From: Ophiocordyceps camponoti-saundersi (nom. inval.)
Lineage: Eukaryota; Ascomycota; Sordariomycetes; Hypocreales; Ophiocordycipitaceae
Direction: 5' to 3'
Length of the DNA: 45,460 nucleotides
NCBI GenBank assembly: GCA_003339415.1
Contig: PDHQ01000277.1
Location: 1 to 45,460, forward strand
The notes under the pieces are model-generated. The model worked only from the letters and a program-made list of their open reading frames with translations, was not told the DNA's origin and searched no databases. Position 1 is the first letter of the stretch; each line of letters begins with the position of its first letter. Of this stretch, positions 8,495 to 22,876 are shown piece by piece. Position numbers and translations under genes: made by a program.

Positions 8495-10266
8495 AATTTA
8501 TTATTAATATTAAAATATTAAATTAAAATTTAAAAATAAAATAAATAAAAAGAAAAATAAAAAGTAAAATAATAAATAAAAAGGAAATAAATAGAAAAAA
8601 TAAATAAGCTATAATAGCTAAATAAATAATTAAATTTTATTAAGTTTTATTATAAATAAAAATTTTATAGATAAGGTTTTCTAATTAGGTTTTTTAAATA
8701 TATTAATAATATTTAAAATTTATTTAAGAAAAGCTTAATTATTATAAGTTTTTTCTATAATTTATTATTTTTTTTCTTAAATATTTAGAATTTATTATTA
8801 ACTTTTATTATTTACTTAATAAAAAGTAATAAATATTTTAATTTAAAATTATTAATTTTAAAAAAAGTATTAATTTTCTTTTATATTTTAATTATAAATA
8901 TTTTATTATTATTTTTAATAATTACTTAATTAGTTTAGTTATTATTATTATAATATTTTATTATATTATTAGTAATAGCTTTTATTATTATTAGTTTAAT
9001 TATTATTAATTTAGCTATTATTATTAGCTTAATAGTAATATTTTTTATAATAATATTATTTATTTATTAGCTAATAATTTAATTATTATTATTATTTAAA
9101 AAAAAGTTAAAATTAGAAATAATAATAAGAAAAGCCTTATTAATTATAAGAGTTTAAGCTAAGAACTTTACTAAAGTTTTAGCTTAAGTAATTAATATAC
9201 TTTATTTAATATAGCTTATTTATTTTATTATATAACCCTTAGTTATAAGTATTACCTTAATAGCTATTATTAGTAATAATAATAATATTATAGCTAATAT
9301 CGTTAATAATAATTTTCTTATTAATAGTTTTTATCGCTTATATTTTATAGCTGCTTAATAGTTTACGTTATCTAATACCGCCTTATTAAATAATCGTTTT
9401 AATATATTTTAGCTAATATTAAATAACTTAGTAAAAGCTATTATAATTTATATAATATTATTATTAAAACTTAAGTTAGTTTATAATTTATCGATTTATT
9501 TAGCTATTTTTACTAGCACTATATATATATTTATTTTATTACCTAACGCTAAGTATAATATATAATAAATTTAATATTATATTACCTAATAAATTTAATA
9601 TTTAAAATATCTAATTTAAATAGCTATTATACTTTTAATTAAAAAGTTATTAAAAAGGTTTTAAATATAATTATTAACTTTAAATATTAAGCTATAAAAA
9701 TCTTATAAAAATATTTAAGCTAAGGTAAAAAATATAATATTAATATTATTAATAATAAGAAATAGCTTTTTTAGTATATATAAATATATAAGCGGGTATT
9801 ATAACTTAAAAGCCTTTATTTCGGAGATTCCTTATAATTTAGTAATATAAAGTATAATAATTTTATTTTTTACCTTTATTTATATTATCTTAATAACTAG
9901 CTAAGTTACTTATTAGCTATCTTAAACTTTATTTTTAAAATTATTATTAAATAGCTTAATTATATAATTTATTTATTTTTTTTAAAATCTTAAAACTTTA
10001 ATTTATTTAAAGCGGTAATTATAAGTAAAATAAGCGTATATTTAGTTAAATTTTACCTTAGAAGCTACTTATATAAAGGCCGCCTTATTAGCTAGCTTAT
10101 TAATATTTACTAATAAAAATAAAAAGTATTTATCTATTAGCTTTTTTTAGTATTTTATTTTAGCTTATAGAAAATAAAGTTTATATCTTATAACTAAAAG
10201 AAATAATTATATAATATTTTTATAAGTAAAATATACTTATTTAAGCAGATAGGATATTTTTTATTA
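8495..10266. other. Unassigned RIP-degraded interior
   Basis: About 1.8 kb between the first terminal repeat and the first nested 1.78-kb element. It is almost pure A/T with scattered CpG. I could not recognise a domain on either strand. It should be the 3' part of the composite if that element reads right to left. Confidence 0.5.
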
Positions 10267-12042
10267 TATAAAGGTTTTACTAAGGCGATTATAAAAGTAA
10301 GCTAAAGTAAAGTTATAATTAAAGCTATCGAAGAGAGGAAGGAGAAGGGAGAGAAGCCCCCTTCCTAAGCTAGCTATATACCCCGCGCGATAACTAAGCG
10401 CTATTAGGAAGACCTAAACATATCCGCTATAATCCCCCCTATTTAGCTACGATTAGTTATAAACTAATCCCTTATATAGCCCCCTTCTTAGGCTAGCTAA
10501 GGAAGTAAAAGCGTAGGATGGAAGAGTTATATATTACTACGCTAGCGAGATACTTTATATAATCCCTAGCTAACTACTTAATAGCCTTTATAGAGATAAG
10601 GATAAGAGGGCGGAAGGGCTCCCTTATAGCTTAGGGAATTAAACCTTAATTTTTATAAGAAAGATTTTAATAAGCTTAGAATTATAATACTTTTTAAGGT
10701 AAGAATTAATAAACTTATATATTAATAGTAAAAACTTATTTATATAGCTAATATATAAGATTAGGTAATATTATATTAGTTACGGGAAGCTTAGAGAATA
10801 ACTTAATTATAGTAAATAGTAAAGCTAGCTATATACTTATTATTATATATTATTAGCGCTAATTTATAAGCTAAGGCGTAATATAATTATAATATATATT
10901 TATTAATAAATCTACGCGCTTAAGCTACGCGTAGACTATTTTTATATAAGGTAATATAATAAAGCTAGAAATTACCTAAGTTATAATATTTAGCGTATAC
11001 TTATCCCTTTTTATTTATTATCCCTTTAATTAAAATATTTTAAATTTACTTTTAATTTCCTTATTTTACTTATAAAAAGCCTTAACCTTAATATCCCTAT
11101 TTACTTATAAAGCTTTAAATAGTTACGCTTAAAATAACTAATTTAGTTATATTAATAATAATACTAGCGCTTAATAATATTAAAATAAGATTATATAAAC
11201 GCGATATCTATTAAGTTAGCTAAAAAAAAAGGCGGTAAATTAACTAGCGCGTTAAGAATATTCCTAAAATTAGATATTTTATTAAAGCCTCGGAGAAAGT
11301 TAGTAAAGGCTATATATATTATAAGCTAGTTTTTATAATCTAAGCGCTTTTATAGCTCCTTACGTAGCTTAGATAAGAGTAGAATAATCTTAATATAATT
11401 AGACTAATATAATAGTCCGGCCTCGAAAAAAGTATATTCTTATTTTATAATATATTCTCCGAGGGGCTTTAATAGCTTTTAATATATCCTAACTAAGGAA
11501 AAACTTACTTAGCGCTTTTTATAACTCTCCCCGAAAAGCTTAGAGATATATATTAAAAAAGCTTTAAGCTAGAAAGAAAAATTTATAGCTATAATAATAT
11601 ATAGAAAAAATATTTACTAAAAAGTATTAAGATAAGAAAAGATATAATAAAATTAAAATTTAAGCTTTTTAATTACGGCTCCGTTAATTATAAATTTAAT
11701 ATATATAGTAGCTAGCTAAGAGTCTAAGCTAAAATAAGCTAAGAGTAGCTTTAATATAGGTAGAATTTAATAGCGTTTTATATTAAGATCTTACTTTTAC
11801 GTTTAGTTAGCGGTAAGAGGAGCTTTAATTAATATAAAGGTCTTACTAAGGCGATTATAGAAATAAGCTAAAATAAAGTTATAATTAAAGCTATCGAAGA
11901 GAGGAAAGAGAAGGGAAAGAAGCTTTTTTCTTAAGCTAGCTATATACCTTACGTAATAACTAAGCGCTATTAGGAAAACCTAAATATATCCGCTATAATC
12001 CCCCTTATCTAATTATAATTAGTTATAAACTAATTTTTTATA
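10267..12042 (-). mobile_element. 1.78-kb compact LTR element, copy 1
   Basis: LTRs of exactly 210 bp at 10267-10476 and 11833-12042, in the same orientation, enclose 1,356 bp. By the purine tract next to the 3' LTR (10480-10489 on the minus strand) the element reads right to left. The ends TATAAAGG and TTTTTATA fit TGTAAAGG...CCTTACA-type LTR ends after RIP. The outer 5-mers (TATTA and ATTAT) do not match, so a target duplication is not visible in this copy and an exchange with another copy is possible. No gag or pol motif is present. Confidence 0.8.
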
Positions 12043-14269
12043 ATTATAATAATTTTTATAAAATATTTTAAATAATATTTTTTAAAAGTCCTTATCTTTA
12101 TTATAAATATTAAGCTTACTTAATAGTTAATATAATATATTTTTATTATCGGAAATATAGTTAGGCGTTTCTTTTTAAGTTTTTATATTTTAAAATATAC
12201 TTATTATAAAGGCCTTACTTTTAGATAATTATAAGGCTATCTTAAAAAAGAAAAATATAAGAAATATATAGATAAGTTATAAAAAAGCTTAAAAAATAAA
12301 GGTATATAATAATATAATTATTTTATAATATATAGTTAGTTAAAAAGTTAATATTATAAAAGGATAAAAAAGTAAAGTTATATAAATATAAAATAAGGAA
12401 AAGAAAAATATATAAAAAGAAAAGAAAAAAAAGGAAAAAAATATAATTATACTTAGAGTTTCTATAAGCTTATTAGCTTACTAAATAATAGCTAATTATT
12501 AAGCTTTAAATATTAAGTTAATTATAGTATTTTTTTAGTAAGTTTTTATAAAATAATAGCTTTTAAGCTTTTTAATAGATAAATAATTAATATATTATAA
12601 TATTTAAGATAATTTATTAACTTAATAATATAGCTTAAATAGTTTAATTTATATTAGCTTAAGTTTCTTAATAGCTTTATTTATAGCTAAATAAACTTAT
12701 ATATTAAAAGTTAAACTAAATTAGTTTTTTTATTATAAATAAATATTTTATAATATATAATCTTATTAAACTTACTTTTAGCTACTTATCTTTAATATTT
12801 AGCTTAGCTTATAAATTCTATAATAAGGTTTATATATCTTTTTTATAATAGCTATTTTACTTACTCTCCTAATTTTAAAGCTTTATATAATAATTTTATA
12901 AATTAAAATAAGTTTAGATTAGTTTATATTATTTTATAAAGTATCTTAATAAGTAAATAGCTTAAAGTTTTAATAATTTTATAATTAAGTTACTATATAA
13001 CTATTAGTAAATATTTAAACTAAGTATTTTTAGGAGGCTATAATCTTTTTAAGAGTAATTAAAAAATCTTATTTATTACCTTAACTAAGCTTATATTATA
13101 ATATAATTTAAATAATATTATTACTTAAAATATATTTCTTACTATTAAGAAAGCTAAAATTTCCCTTAATAAAAAGGTAAAACTTAAGTTAAAGTAAATA
13201 GCTATATATATAATTATAATAAAATTTAGCTAATTTTTTATTTTAATAATAATCTTTAAAGCTTTTATTATATAATAAGCTATAAGCTATATAAAGCGAG
13301 AGAAATAATTAACTAATATTAATATAAATTTAATCTTATTTATAGCTATTAAGAATAATCTTATATAGTTTATAATAAGAACTTAGAAAGGTGCTAAAAT
13401 ATAAATTAGCTAATTTAGCGCTTTTAGCTTTTAGTTATAATATAAAATATATTTTTTATAACTTATTATATAAGATATAATATCTTAAGATATATTAAGT
13501 TAGAAAATATATATATAAAGTTATTAATATATAATATTTAGCTTAAAATAGCTATTTAAATTATAAGCTTAATAAAATACTTATAAGATCTTATAATAAA
13601 GAAGGTATTTTTATTATTAAGTTAAATAACTCCCTTAATATAATAAGGTATTTTCTTATATTAATTATTTAAAACACGCCGCTTAATATTTAATATAATT
13701 TATTAAAATATAATTAAATTTATTAGAAACCTTATTATATTATAGCTAATTAACTATATTTATATAATAATAGTTTATATAATAGTCTAATAGCTTTAAT
13801 ATCTTATCCGCTTTTTTAATAAATAGTATAGCTATTTAAAAATTTACTTAGGTTTTATTATTTTATTTTTCCTAAGTTTATAAAGCTAATAAGGTATTCT
13901 ATAAAAGTATAGTTAGTTATAGTAAAAGGGCACTTATTTTATTAATAAGGGGTTTCTTAAAAAGTATACTTACTAAGTATTTAAAAAGCGCCTTATAGCT
14001 TTATAAGCTATTTTTCTATTTTTATAATTTAATATTAGTATTAACTATTCCTTAGTTAATAATATCCGTAGCTTAGTTATTATTAAATAAAAAATAGTTT
14101 TAAATAAACTATTTATAGCTTAGTTTTATAAACTTTTAATATAAATAATTTTTATATTTAGTAATTATAGCTTAGTTACTTATTAAATATAAATACTTTT
14201 ATAGCTTTTAGAAATTAGAAATTATATAATAAAAAAGTAATTTATAAAAATAGTTAATTTATTTAATAT
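12043..14269. other. RIP-degraded interior with integrase-like relic
   Basis: About 2.2 kb between nested copies 1 and 2, part of the composite at 8296-23080. Apart from the integrase-like stretch near 13,100-13,320 nothing is recognisable. Confidence 0.45.
13090..13320 (-). pseudogene. Retroviral-type integrase core relic
   Basis: Reading right to left in one frame gives VNYFSRFI, then after about 40 residues a segment resembling the D-x-x-x-F of retroelement integrase cores (YFNLSFTFLLREI), and about 25 residues on a stretch where family members carry a conserved S-V-G-L segment. The deviations are mostly of the kind CpA-directed C-to-T change would cause, and stops sit at likely Gln or Trp codons. 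This pattern is typical of Ty3/gypsy integrases, but the sequence is so decayed that a copia or other origin is not excluded. Confidence 0.45.
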
Positions 14270-14479
14270 TATAAGGGATTAGTTTATAACTAATTATAGC
14301 TAGATAAGGGGGATTATAGCGGATATATTTAGGTCTTCCTAATAGCGCTTAGTTATCGCGCGGGGTATATAGCTAGCTTAAAAAGGGGGCTTCTCTCCCT
14401 TCTCCTTCCTCTCTTCGATAGCTTTAATTATAACTCTACTTTAGCTTACTTCTATAGTCGCCTTAGTAAGACCTTTATA
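14270..14479 (+). repeat. Inverted 210-bp LTR of copy 2
   Basis: It starts TATAAGGGATTAG and ends AGACCTTTATA, the orientation of the plus-strand copy 3 LTRs and opposite to its partner at 15837-16046. It is exactly 210 bp like the five other LTRs, so the flip is precise at both ends. Confidence 0.85.
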
Positions 14480-15836
14480 TTAGCCCCCTCCTTAAGCTAG
14501 CCGAGGAAGTAAGAGCGTAAGATAGAAGAGTTACGTACTACTATACTAGCGAGATACTCTATATAGTCCCTAGCTAACTACCTAATAGCCTCCGTAAAGA
14601 TAAGGATAAGAGGGCGGAAAGGCTCCCTTATAGCTCGGGGAATTAAACCCCGATCCCTATAAGGAAGATTCTAATAAGCTTAGAATCGTAGCACCTCTTA
14701 AAGTAGGAATTAATAAACTTATATACTAATAGTAAAAACTTACTTATATAGCTAGTATATAAGATTAGGTAATATTATACCGGTTATAGGAAGCTTAGAA
14801 AATAACCTAATTATAGTAAATAATAAAGCTAGCTATATACTTATTACTATATATTATTAGCGTTAGTTTATAAGCTAAAGCGTAATATAATTATAATATA
14901 TATTTATTAATAAATTTACGCGCTTAAGCTATATATAAACTATCCTTATATAAAGTAATATAATAAGGCTAAAAATTACCTAAGCTATAATATTTAGCGT
15001 ATATTTATCCCTTTTTACTTATTATCCCCTTAATTAAAATACTTTAAATTTATTTTTAATTTCCCCGCTTTATTTATAAAAAGCCTTAACTTTAATATCC
15101 TTATTTACTTATAAAGCTTCGGATAGTTACGCTTAAAATAACTAATTTAATTATACTAATAATAACGCTAACGCTTAATAATATTAGAATAAGATTATAT
15201 AAATATAATATCTATTAAGTTAGCTAAAAAAGGGGGCGGTAAATTAACTAGCGCGTTAGGAATATTCTTAAAACTAAATATTTTATTAAAGCTTTAGAGA
15301 AAGCTAGTAAAAGCCGTATATATTATAAGCTAGTTCTTATAATCTAAGCGCTCTTATAGCTCCTTACGTAGCCCGGATAAGAGTAGAATAATCTTAGTAT
15401 AGTTAGACTAATATAATAATCCGGCCTCGAAAAGGGTATATTCTTACCTTATAATATATTCTCTAAAAGGCTTTAATAGCCCCTAATATATCCTAACTAA
15501 GGAAAAACTTACTTAGCGCTTTTTATAACTCTCCCTAAAAAGCTTAGAGATATACGCTAAAAAAGCTTTAAGCTAAAAAGAAAAATCTATAGCTATAATA
15601 ACGTATAAAAAGAATATTTACTAGAAAGTACTAAGATAAGAAAAAACGTAGTAAAACTAAAACTTAGGCTCCTTAATTATAGCTTTATTAATCGTAAATT
15701 TAGTATATATAGTAGCTAGCTAAGAGTCTAGGCCGAAATAAGCTAAGAGTAGCTTTAATATAGGTAAAATTTAATAATATTCTATACTAAAATCTTACTT
15801 TTATATTTAGTTAGCGGTAAGAGGAGCTTTAATTAA

Positions 15837-16046
15837 TATAAAGGTTTTATTAAAGCGATTATAAAAATAAGCTAAAATAAAGTTATAATTAAAGCTATCG
15901 AAGAGAGGAAGGAGAAAAGAGAGAAGCCCCTTTCTTAAGTTAGCTATATACCCCGCGCGATAACTAAGCGCTATTAGGAAGACCTAAATATATCTACTAT
16001 AATCCCCCCTATCTAGCTACGATTAGTTATAAACTAATTTTTTATA
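15837..16046 (-). repeat. 210-bp LTR of copy 2 (normal orientation)
   Basis: Same length and orientation as both LTRs of copy 1, ending in TTTTTATA at 16,046 and followed by AATAT, which also precedes the element at 14,265. Confidence 0.85.
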
Positions 16047-19000
16047 AATATATAAAATAAATATTAGTAATAATAATAAAATTTAATTAAAATATAAAGT
16101 TTTTACTTATATATTTTATAATTATATTATATTTTTATAAAAAGAAAGGAGTTATATAAAATTAATATTAAGCTATTTTTTTATTATTATAAGATAATAT
16201 AACTTACTTTAAACCTTAAAATATTTATATATATAAAAACTAGTTTATTAAGTTAAAGCTTATAAATAGCTATTATTACTTTAGCGAGAGATTTAAGTAT
16301 TATAAAAATAAAGCTTTAGATAGTCCTTATAAGAAGGGAGTATATCTAGTAAGTTATATTAATAATTAAAAAAATTTCGCGTAATTAACTATCTATCTTT
16401 AATAAGGTTTAATTATTTTAAAAATACTTTAACTTACTTTTAATTTATTTATATTAGCTATTTTTAGATTTTTTAAAGCCTTTTAAGCTTAATTATAACT
16501 TATCTATTAATATAATATATCTATCTTACTATTAAGATTTCTATTATATTAAGAAAAACCTTCTTAAAACTTAGCTAAAATAAAACTTATAATAATTTAA
16601 GTAGAAAATAGTCCTTAATAAACGCTTCTTATTTTCCGAATATAATATATTTTAAGAAAATATTATCTATATAGTTATTAAAAGGCGCGATATAATAGCT
16701 TTTAGTAAAAACCGCTAATAAAAATAGTTCGGGTAAAAGTTTAAGTATAGCTTTAAATACTAATTTTATTATTTTAGTAAAGCTATAAGCTATAAACTAA
16801 GTTCCCTAAAAAAGCCTTATTAGTTATAATTAGGAAAATCCTAAAATCTAAAAAGCTAAAATATAGCGTAATTTAAATATAATAAGTATAACTTTATAGC
16901 TATATTTTAAATTAAATATACTAAATAAACTAATTTTTAAATCTAAAAGTTACTTATAAAGCTTTAATAATAATAAAATAATAATACTTAGTAAGTCTTC
17001 GTTAATATTATAATAGTTAATTATTAATTATATTTTAGCTTATAAGTTAAATTTATCCTTAACTATTATAATAAGTTCCGCTAACTATTAGCTTAACTTA
17101 TTATTAGCTACTATTATATATTTATAAATTCCTAAGTTAATATTCTTATAAATAATTTTATTTATCTAATATTATTTTAAGGTATTTTATCTTTTCTTTT
17201 TACTCTAATATTATAATTTAGTTTTTAGTATAATTTATAAGTAATATAAAAATAAGTTTATAAGCGGTATACTATGCGTATCTTAACCCTTAAGATTATA
17301 ATATATATAAAATATATATATAGTCTTCTTTTTTAGGTAGTCTAAGATTAAAAATCTAAATATAATACTATAAGCGTTAAACTATATTATAATTAAACGT
17401 TTATTAATAGAATTATTAATTTCTTATTACTAAACTTTTCTCTATATTAGAAATAATAACGCTAAGGGCTTATTTACTTATAGCTTAAGCTAATATTATT
17501 TACTTAAATATTATTTAATTATAAGTTTAATAATAAAATCGCTTTATAATTATTAAAAACTATTAAGTATAGTTTTTATAAAAGTTATAATTATAAAAAA
17601 AGATTAAAATCGATAAGGCGAGAATAGTAAAAAATAAAAATATAGTTTATATAAAAGTTTATTAAGTTTTTATATATATAGCTTACTTTATTAATCTAAA
17701 AATATAGCTTATAAATAAAGTAATTAAGTTTATAATAAAATATATAAAGTTTAAACTAATAATAATATTTTTAATTAGTTATAGTTTTATAACTTATTTA
17801 GGTTAGCGCTAATAACTTAGTTTAATAATTTAATTTAATTATTATTATTATTCTTAAAAGTTTAGTTTTTAGGAAAAGTTTTAGAGTTATTTTTATTATC
17901 GCTATCTATATTTTTAAATATTAATTTAGGAAGCTTAATAAATTTCCTTAAGATAAGTAAAGCGTTAAGCGCTAAAACTAGCTTTTACTAGGGTAATATA
18001 GCTATTATAAGCCCTTATAAAATAACTAATATTTTATTTTACTTATAATTACTAATTATTAAAGTGCCTTTTCTAATATAGATAATAGCGTTAATATTAA
18101 AAAGCTAAGGTATTCTTAATAAAAAAGGTAAGTTATTAACTATATTATTATTTTTAAGCTTAATAATTACTTAAATTTCTCTAATTACCTTAAAAACGTT
18201 TATATTTAAAATAGTGAAATTATAAATAAGAATATATAATCTATCCGCGATTTTTATAGCTAGCTTACTAAATTTAATATCTTTTAAGTTTATAATAAAA
18301 ATCTTATTATAATTAGTAAAATTATAGTTAATAAAACTTACCTAAAACTTTTAATTTATTATTATATTTTTATTTACTAGCTTTAAAAACTTATCTTTAT
18401 TATTAACTTAAAATAAAATAATATATAAAATTTTAAAAATTTTATAATTTTTAGTTTTTTTAATTAAGCGGGTATTTATATTTTATTTAGTAAAATTAAC
18501 TTTATCACTATTAATATATACCGCTTTAAATTTACCTTTATTTTTACTTTTAGCTTTTATCTTAATAAAAGTTTATCTTTTATATAATAAGAAATACTTA
18601 AATTACTTAGCCTTTTCTAAACTTACTTATTAAAAATCTACTAAATTAATAAGTATAATAAATCTTTTTATTAGTTTAATCTAATTAATATTACCTAAGC
18701 TATCTTTAGCTTATATTTTAGTTAAGCTTTTTATTTTTTTCTTTTTATTTAATAATATAATCTTCTTAATACTTAATAGTCTTAGCTAGTTAGGTATTTT
18801 AAATATTTTATAATAAAAAGTTACTTTTAAATTAGAGTTATTCTTAAATATTTCTTTTAAAAGCGTTAAGTTAATTAATTTTTTCTTAATAGCTAGTTTA
18901 TTAAAGCTAGCTATTATAACTAATATTATAAGTATATTATAAATTATTTTACTAAGTTTAATATTATTTTTATTTATTATAGAAAATAATTAAAGCTTAT

Positions 19001-22000
19001 AAGCTATAATATTAATATTATAAATATTATATATATTACCTTATATAAACTTATTAATTTCTAAACTAATAATATTAAAATAAATATTTTTAATATTATC
19101 TATAAGTATATCGTAAAGTTTATTAATTAAACTTTAGTAAAAATTCTATTCTAATAAGTTTTAATATTTAAAGTTAACTTAGTATATTATAATAGCTTAA
19201 GTTATTAGTAAAAATATAATAATTACTTACTAAAAAGGCTTTAAGCTTTTACTAATTATAATTAAACTTTTTAAAATATCTTTCTTTTAATTTTAAAAAT
19301 ATTATACTTTAGGAGTAATATAAAATATAGCGTAATACTTAAATTACCTATATTTAAAGTAAATAACTTAATTTAATAAAAAAGAAAGTAAACTATTTAT
19401 ATATATATTAATTAAATCTTTTAAATTTACTTAGTTAACTTATTTATTATTATTACTATTATAGCTTTTATAATAGCTTTTACGAAACTTATAATATTTA
19501 CTTTAGCAGTTATTTTAACAGTAGTTATTTAAAAAGCGATATAACTTACCCTTATTTTTATAATAAATCGTATAATTTACGTTATTAAGATAATTTATTT
19601 AATTTAAATAAAAATTATTATTAAAATATCTTATTTAATTAAGCTAATTTTAATAGCTTATTATAGCTATATTTATAATCTCTTAAGGAGCTAATATTTA
19701 CTAATAAAGCTTATATCTTAATTTCTCCTTAATTAATATATTAAAGCAGTAATTAAATTTTTTTTAAAAAAGCTATTATATAATTAAAGCTATTATTACT
19801 TACTTATAAGCTTAACGCTTAATTTATTTTATAAAATAAAATCCTTAGCTATTTAAATAATATTTTATATTTTTATAAAACTTAGAGCTATTATAGCTTA
19901 TTAAGTAATTATAATATATTAAAATCTCTAATTAGCTATACTTATAATAAACTTTTAGATAATTATATTAAGTATAGCTATCTTTAATAAAAGAAAAACT
20001 TATATAGCTAATATTTAATCTTATTTTCTAGTAAATTAAAATATCTAATAAGTATAATTATAATATATTTAAAATAACTTATTATTTTATTAGCTAAATA
20101 TTATTAATATTTAAAGTTATTATAAAATATAATTTAAAGTAAATCTTTTTTTAAATAATATTTATAAAACTTTTAAATTCGCTTTAATTATTATATTATT
20201 TTTAATATTATTATAAATATTATAAAATAATATATTACTATTAATAAAGTTAGTAGCTACGCTTACTAAGCTAGTATTAATTACTTAGATTTTATTATTA
20301 TAATAAAGTATATTATTATTAAAGCGAATAAAAGCGAGATTAATTACTTTTAGCTAATAATAAGCGTTATATATCTTATTAAATTTACTTATATTTACTT
20401 AAATTAGTAGCTTAATTTATCGGCTATTTTTACTATTTTTATAAAGCTAATTTTAAAAAGCTATAAGATTTAATTAAAGCTAATATTTATTAAAAATATA
20501 TATATCTAATACTTTTATAATAATATTATTTAAAAAATTAATTTTAAGTTATAAAATAAAGTAAGGAAAAAAATAAAATATAAAAATAAAAGTTAAGTTA
20601 ATTTAATATACTAAGGGTTATATATATATTAATAATAATAATTTATACGCTAATATGCCTTATATAGCTTAGAACTATCTTATATATATTTTAAAAGGGG
20701 GAAAAACCGGAGAACCCGGAGTAAAACCCTCCCCTTAAGCGTTACCTTAGCTTTAAGTTAGACCCTATCTATACCTAGCACTCTATATATTAAATAAGTT
20801 AAATATTAACTAGTAATTTAAAAGCTAATATTTCCCCTAAAGCGGACTTTATAGTAATAAGAGTATATATAAATTAGGTCTAATATAAAGTTTATATAGC
20901 TTACTTATCTTTTTAGCTATTATTATCGCTATAAACTAAATCCTTATATTTAATTAAAGCGGCCTTAATAATTTAATCTATTAAGGCCTTATTAGCGTAG
21001 CTTAAGTATATATAAAAGTTTTACTATTTTATAATAGATTTTATAATAGCTAGTTTTAAAAAATAGCTAGATTATTATAATAAAGCTATATATAAGTATA
21101 AAGTTAGAGTTAAAAAAGGGGGTATTATTATATTTACTTTTTAGTAGTTCCGCTTTAGTTATTATTAATTTCTAGTTAGCGCTAGAAGAGGAGGAGGGGC
21201 GATATATATAAAGCTTTAGTTTATAAACCTCTAAAGTTAAGTAATATATATATTTTTTGCCCGGTCTTATATTACTCTTATCTTAAAATAAAGTTAATTT
21301 TACTTAAGGTAAAACTTTTAATAAAAAAAGTAATAATATAGTTTTTTTATAAGCTATAAAGTAAGTAAATTTACTTTTTATATATAAAATAATAAAATAT
21401 TTATTATATTATAGCTTTATTATATAATATTTAATAGTATATTTAAATTAATAATATTTAAAATATTATTAAAGTTAAACTTTTAATATATATAATTTAG
21501 CGTTAAAAATCTTTACTTATATTATTATATTTTTATTATAAATTTAGTATATATTTACTATATTACCGATAATAACTATTAAGAAATTTCGCTAAATCTT
21601 AAAATAATATTTTTTTATATATAATTATATTATAAATACTTTATTTAATAACTTAATCTTTTTTTAAAAAGCTTCCTTATTATTTTATTATAAAGCTTAT
21701 ACTAATACTTTATTTATAATAAAAATATAATTTTCGCTAATTAAGCGTACCTTTTCTTTAAAAATAATATAAAGCTACTTTAAATCGGACTAAAGCTTAT
21801 AAATAATATCTTAAAATATTATTATAATATCGCTACTAAGTAATTTCCTTATTATAAAAACTTAGCTTTACCTATAAAGTTTATAGTTAATATTTATTAT
21901 AATTATTTTAAAGCTTTAAACTTAAAGTAAAATAGCTATAAAGTTAAAATAAATTATAAGCTATTACTTATATTACTTAGGAATTTATTTTTTAATAGTT

Positions 22001-22876
22001 TTCCTTAGCGCTTTAACTATAATTATAGCTTATATTAAAGGAGTTTTACTCCCCCTAAAGCTTTAAAAAAAGAGGAAATTATAGCCGTAATAGCTAAGAA
22101 GATATTACTAACTAATAAAGTTAGAGTAAGGGGGGCACCTCCCTAAACCCTTTTAGACTCCGCTATTTATTTAATAATTATTTATATAAAAATAGAAATA
22201 TCTCTTAAAATAATTTTATTAATATTTACTTTAGCTTTTAATAAGGTAATAAGTATAATTAACCCTTAAGTCTAAGATTATTATAATTTAAAATAAAGCT
22301 ACGTTTTAAGTAAAATATTTTCGCTATTATAATTAACTTATATAGCGTCGCCCTCCCCCCTAAAGTTACTCTAAGCGTAGCTAGCTATCGCTATAAGGTA
22401 ATAAAAGAAGCGGAGTTTACTTATAATATAAAAATAAAAAATTTATATCCGCGTTGCTATAAGTGCGGAATCTATAAAATATATATTCGTATTTTATTAT
22501 AATTATTATATATATATTAAAAAGAAAAAGAAGAAAAAAAAATTATTTTAAAAAGAGGTTATTTTAAAAAATATAAGAGGGAAAAAGGGGGAAACTTATC
22601 TTAAAAATAAAAGTTAATATAGTTAATAAAGTAAAACTTATAATCTCTCGCTTTTAATTAAAGTTCGAATTAAAAAATACTTTTTTATTAAATTTTATAG
22701 AAAGAGGTTTACTAAAGTAAATTAAATAAGTTAAATAAAAAGAAAGTAAAAATAAAGCTTTTAATAATATTTTAAAATCTTAAATTTAATATTATATATT
22801 AATTATACTTATTAGTAGCGCGGCAGCTATAATAACTAATATTATATAAATTAACCCCTCCCTTATTTTAATTACT
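16047..22876. other. Long RIP-degraded interior without recognisable genes
   Basis: About 6.8 kb of A/T-rich relic sequence up to the right terminal repeat. I searched both strands for reverse transcriptase, protease, integrase and helicase motifs and found none I would defend. A CYKCG-like string near 22,450 (+) does not complete a zinc knuckle. The last 290 bp (about 22,590-22,876) match the less mutated piece at 32,721 to about 33,020 in reverse. Confidence 0.5.

Larger units (their letters stand above)
14270..16046 (-). mobile_element. 1.78-kb compact LTR element, copy 2, with inverted 3' LTR
   Basis: The interior is colinear with copy 1 and the 210-bp LTR at 15837-16046 has normal orientation, but the 210-bp LTR at 14270-14479 is the reverse complement of what is expected. 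Its inner boundary falls at the same junction as in the other copies, with one extra T. The outer 5-mers match (AATAT at 14265-14269 and 16047-16051), consistent with a single insertion that already carried, or later acquired, a flipped LTR. The element reads right to left like copy 1. Confidence 0.8.

Noticed and set aside
10267..16046. The 210-bp repeats as independent inverted-repeat DNA transposons
   Set aside because: They always occur in pairs around the same interior, and copy 3 has direct repeats, a purine tract and a 5-bp duplication outside the pair, which fits LTRs better.
22440..22500. CYKCG string resembling a gag zinc knuckle
   Set aside because: The residues after CYKCG do not supply a His at the right spacing, even allowing for RIP changes.
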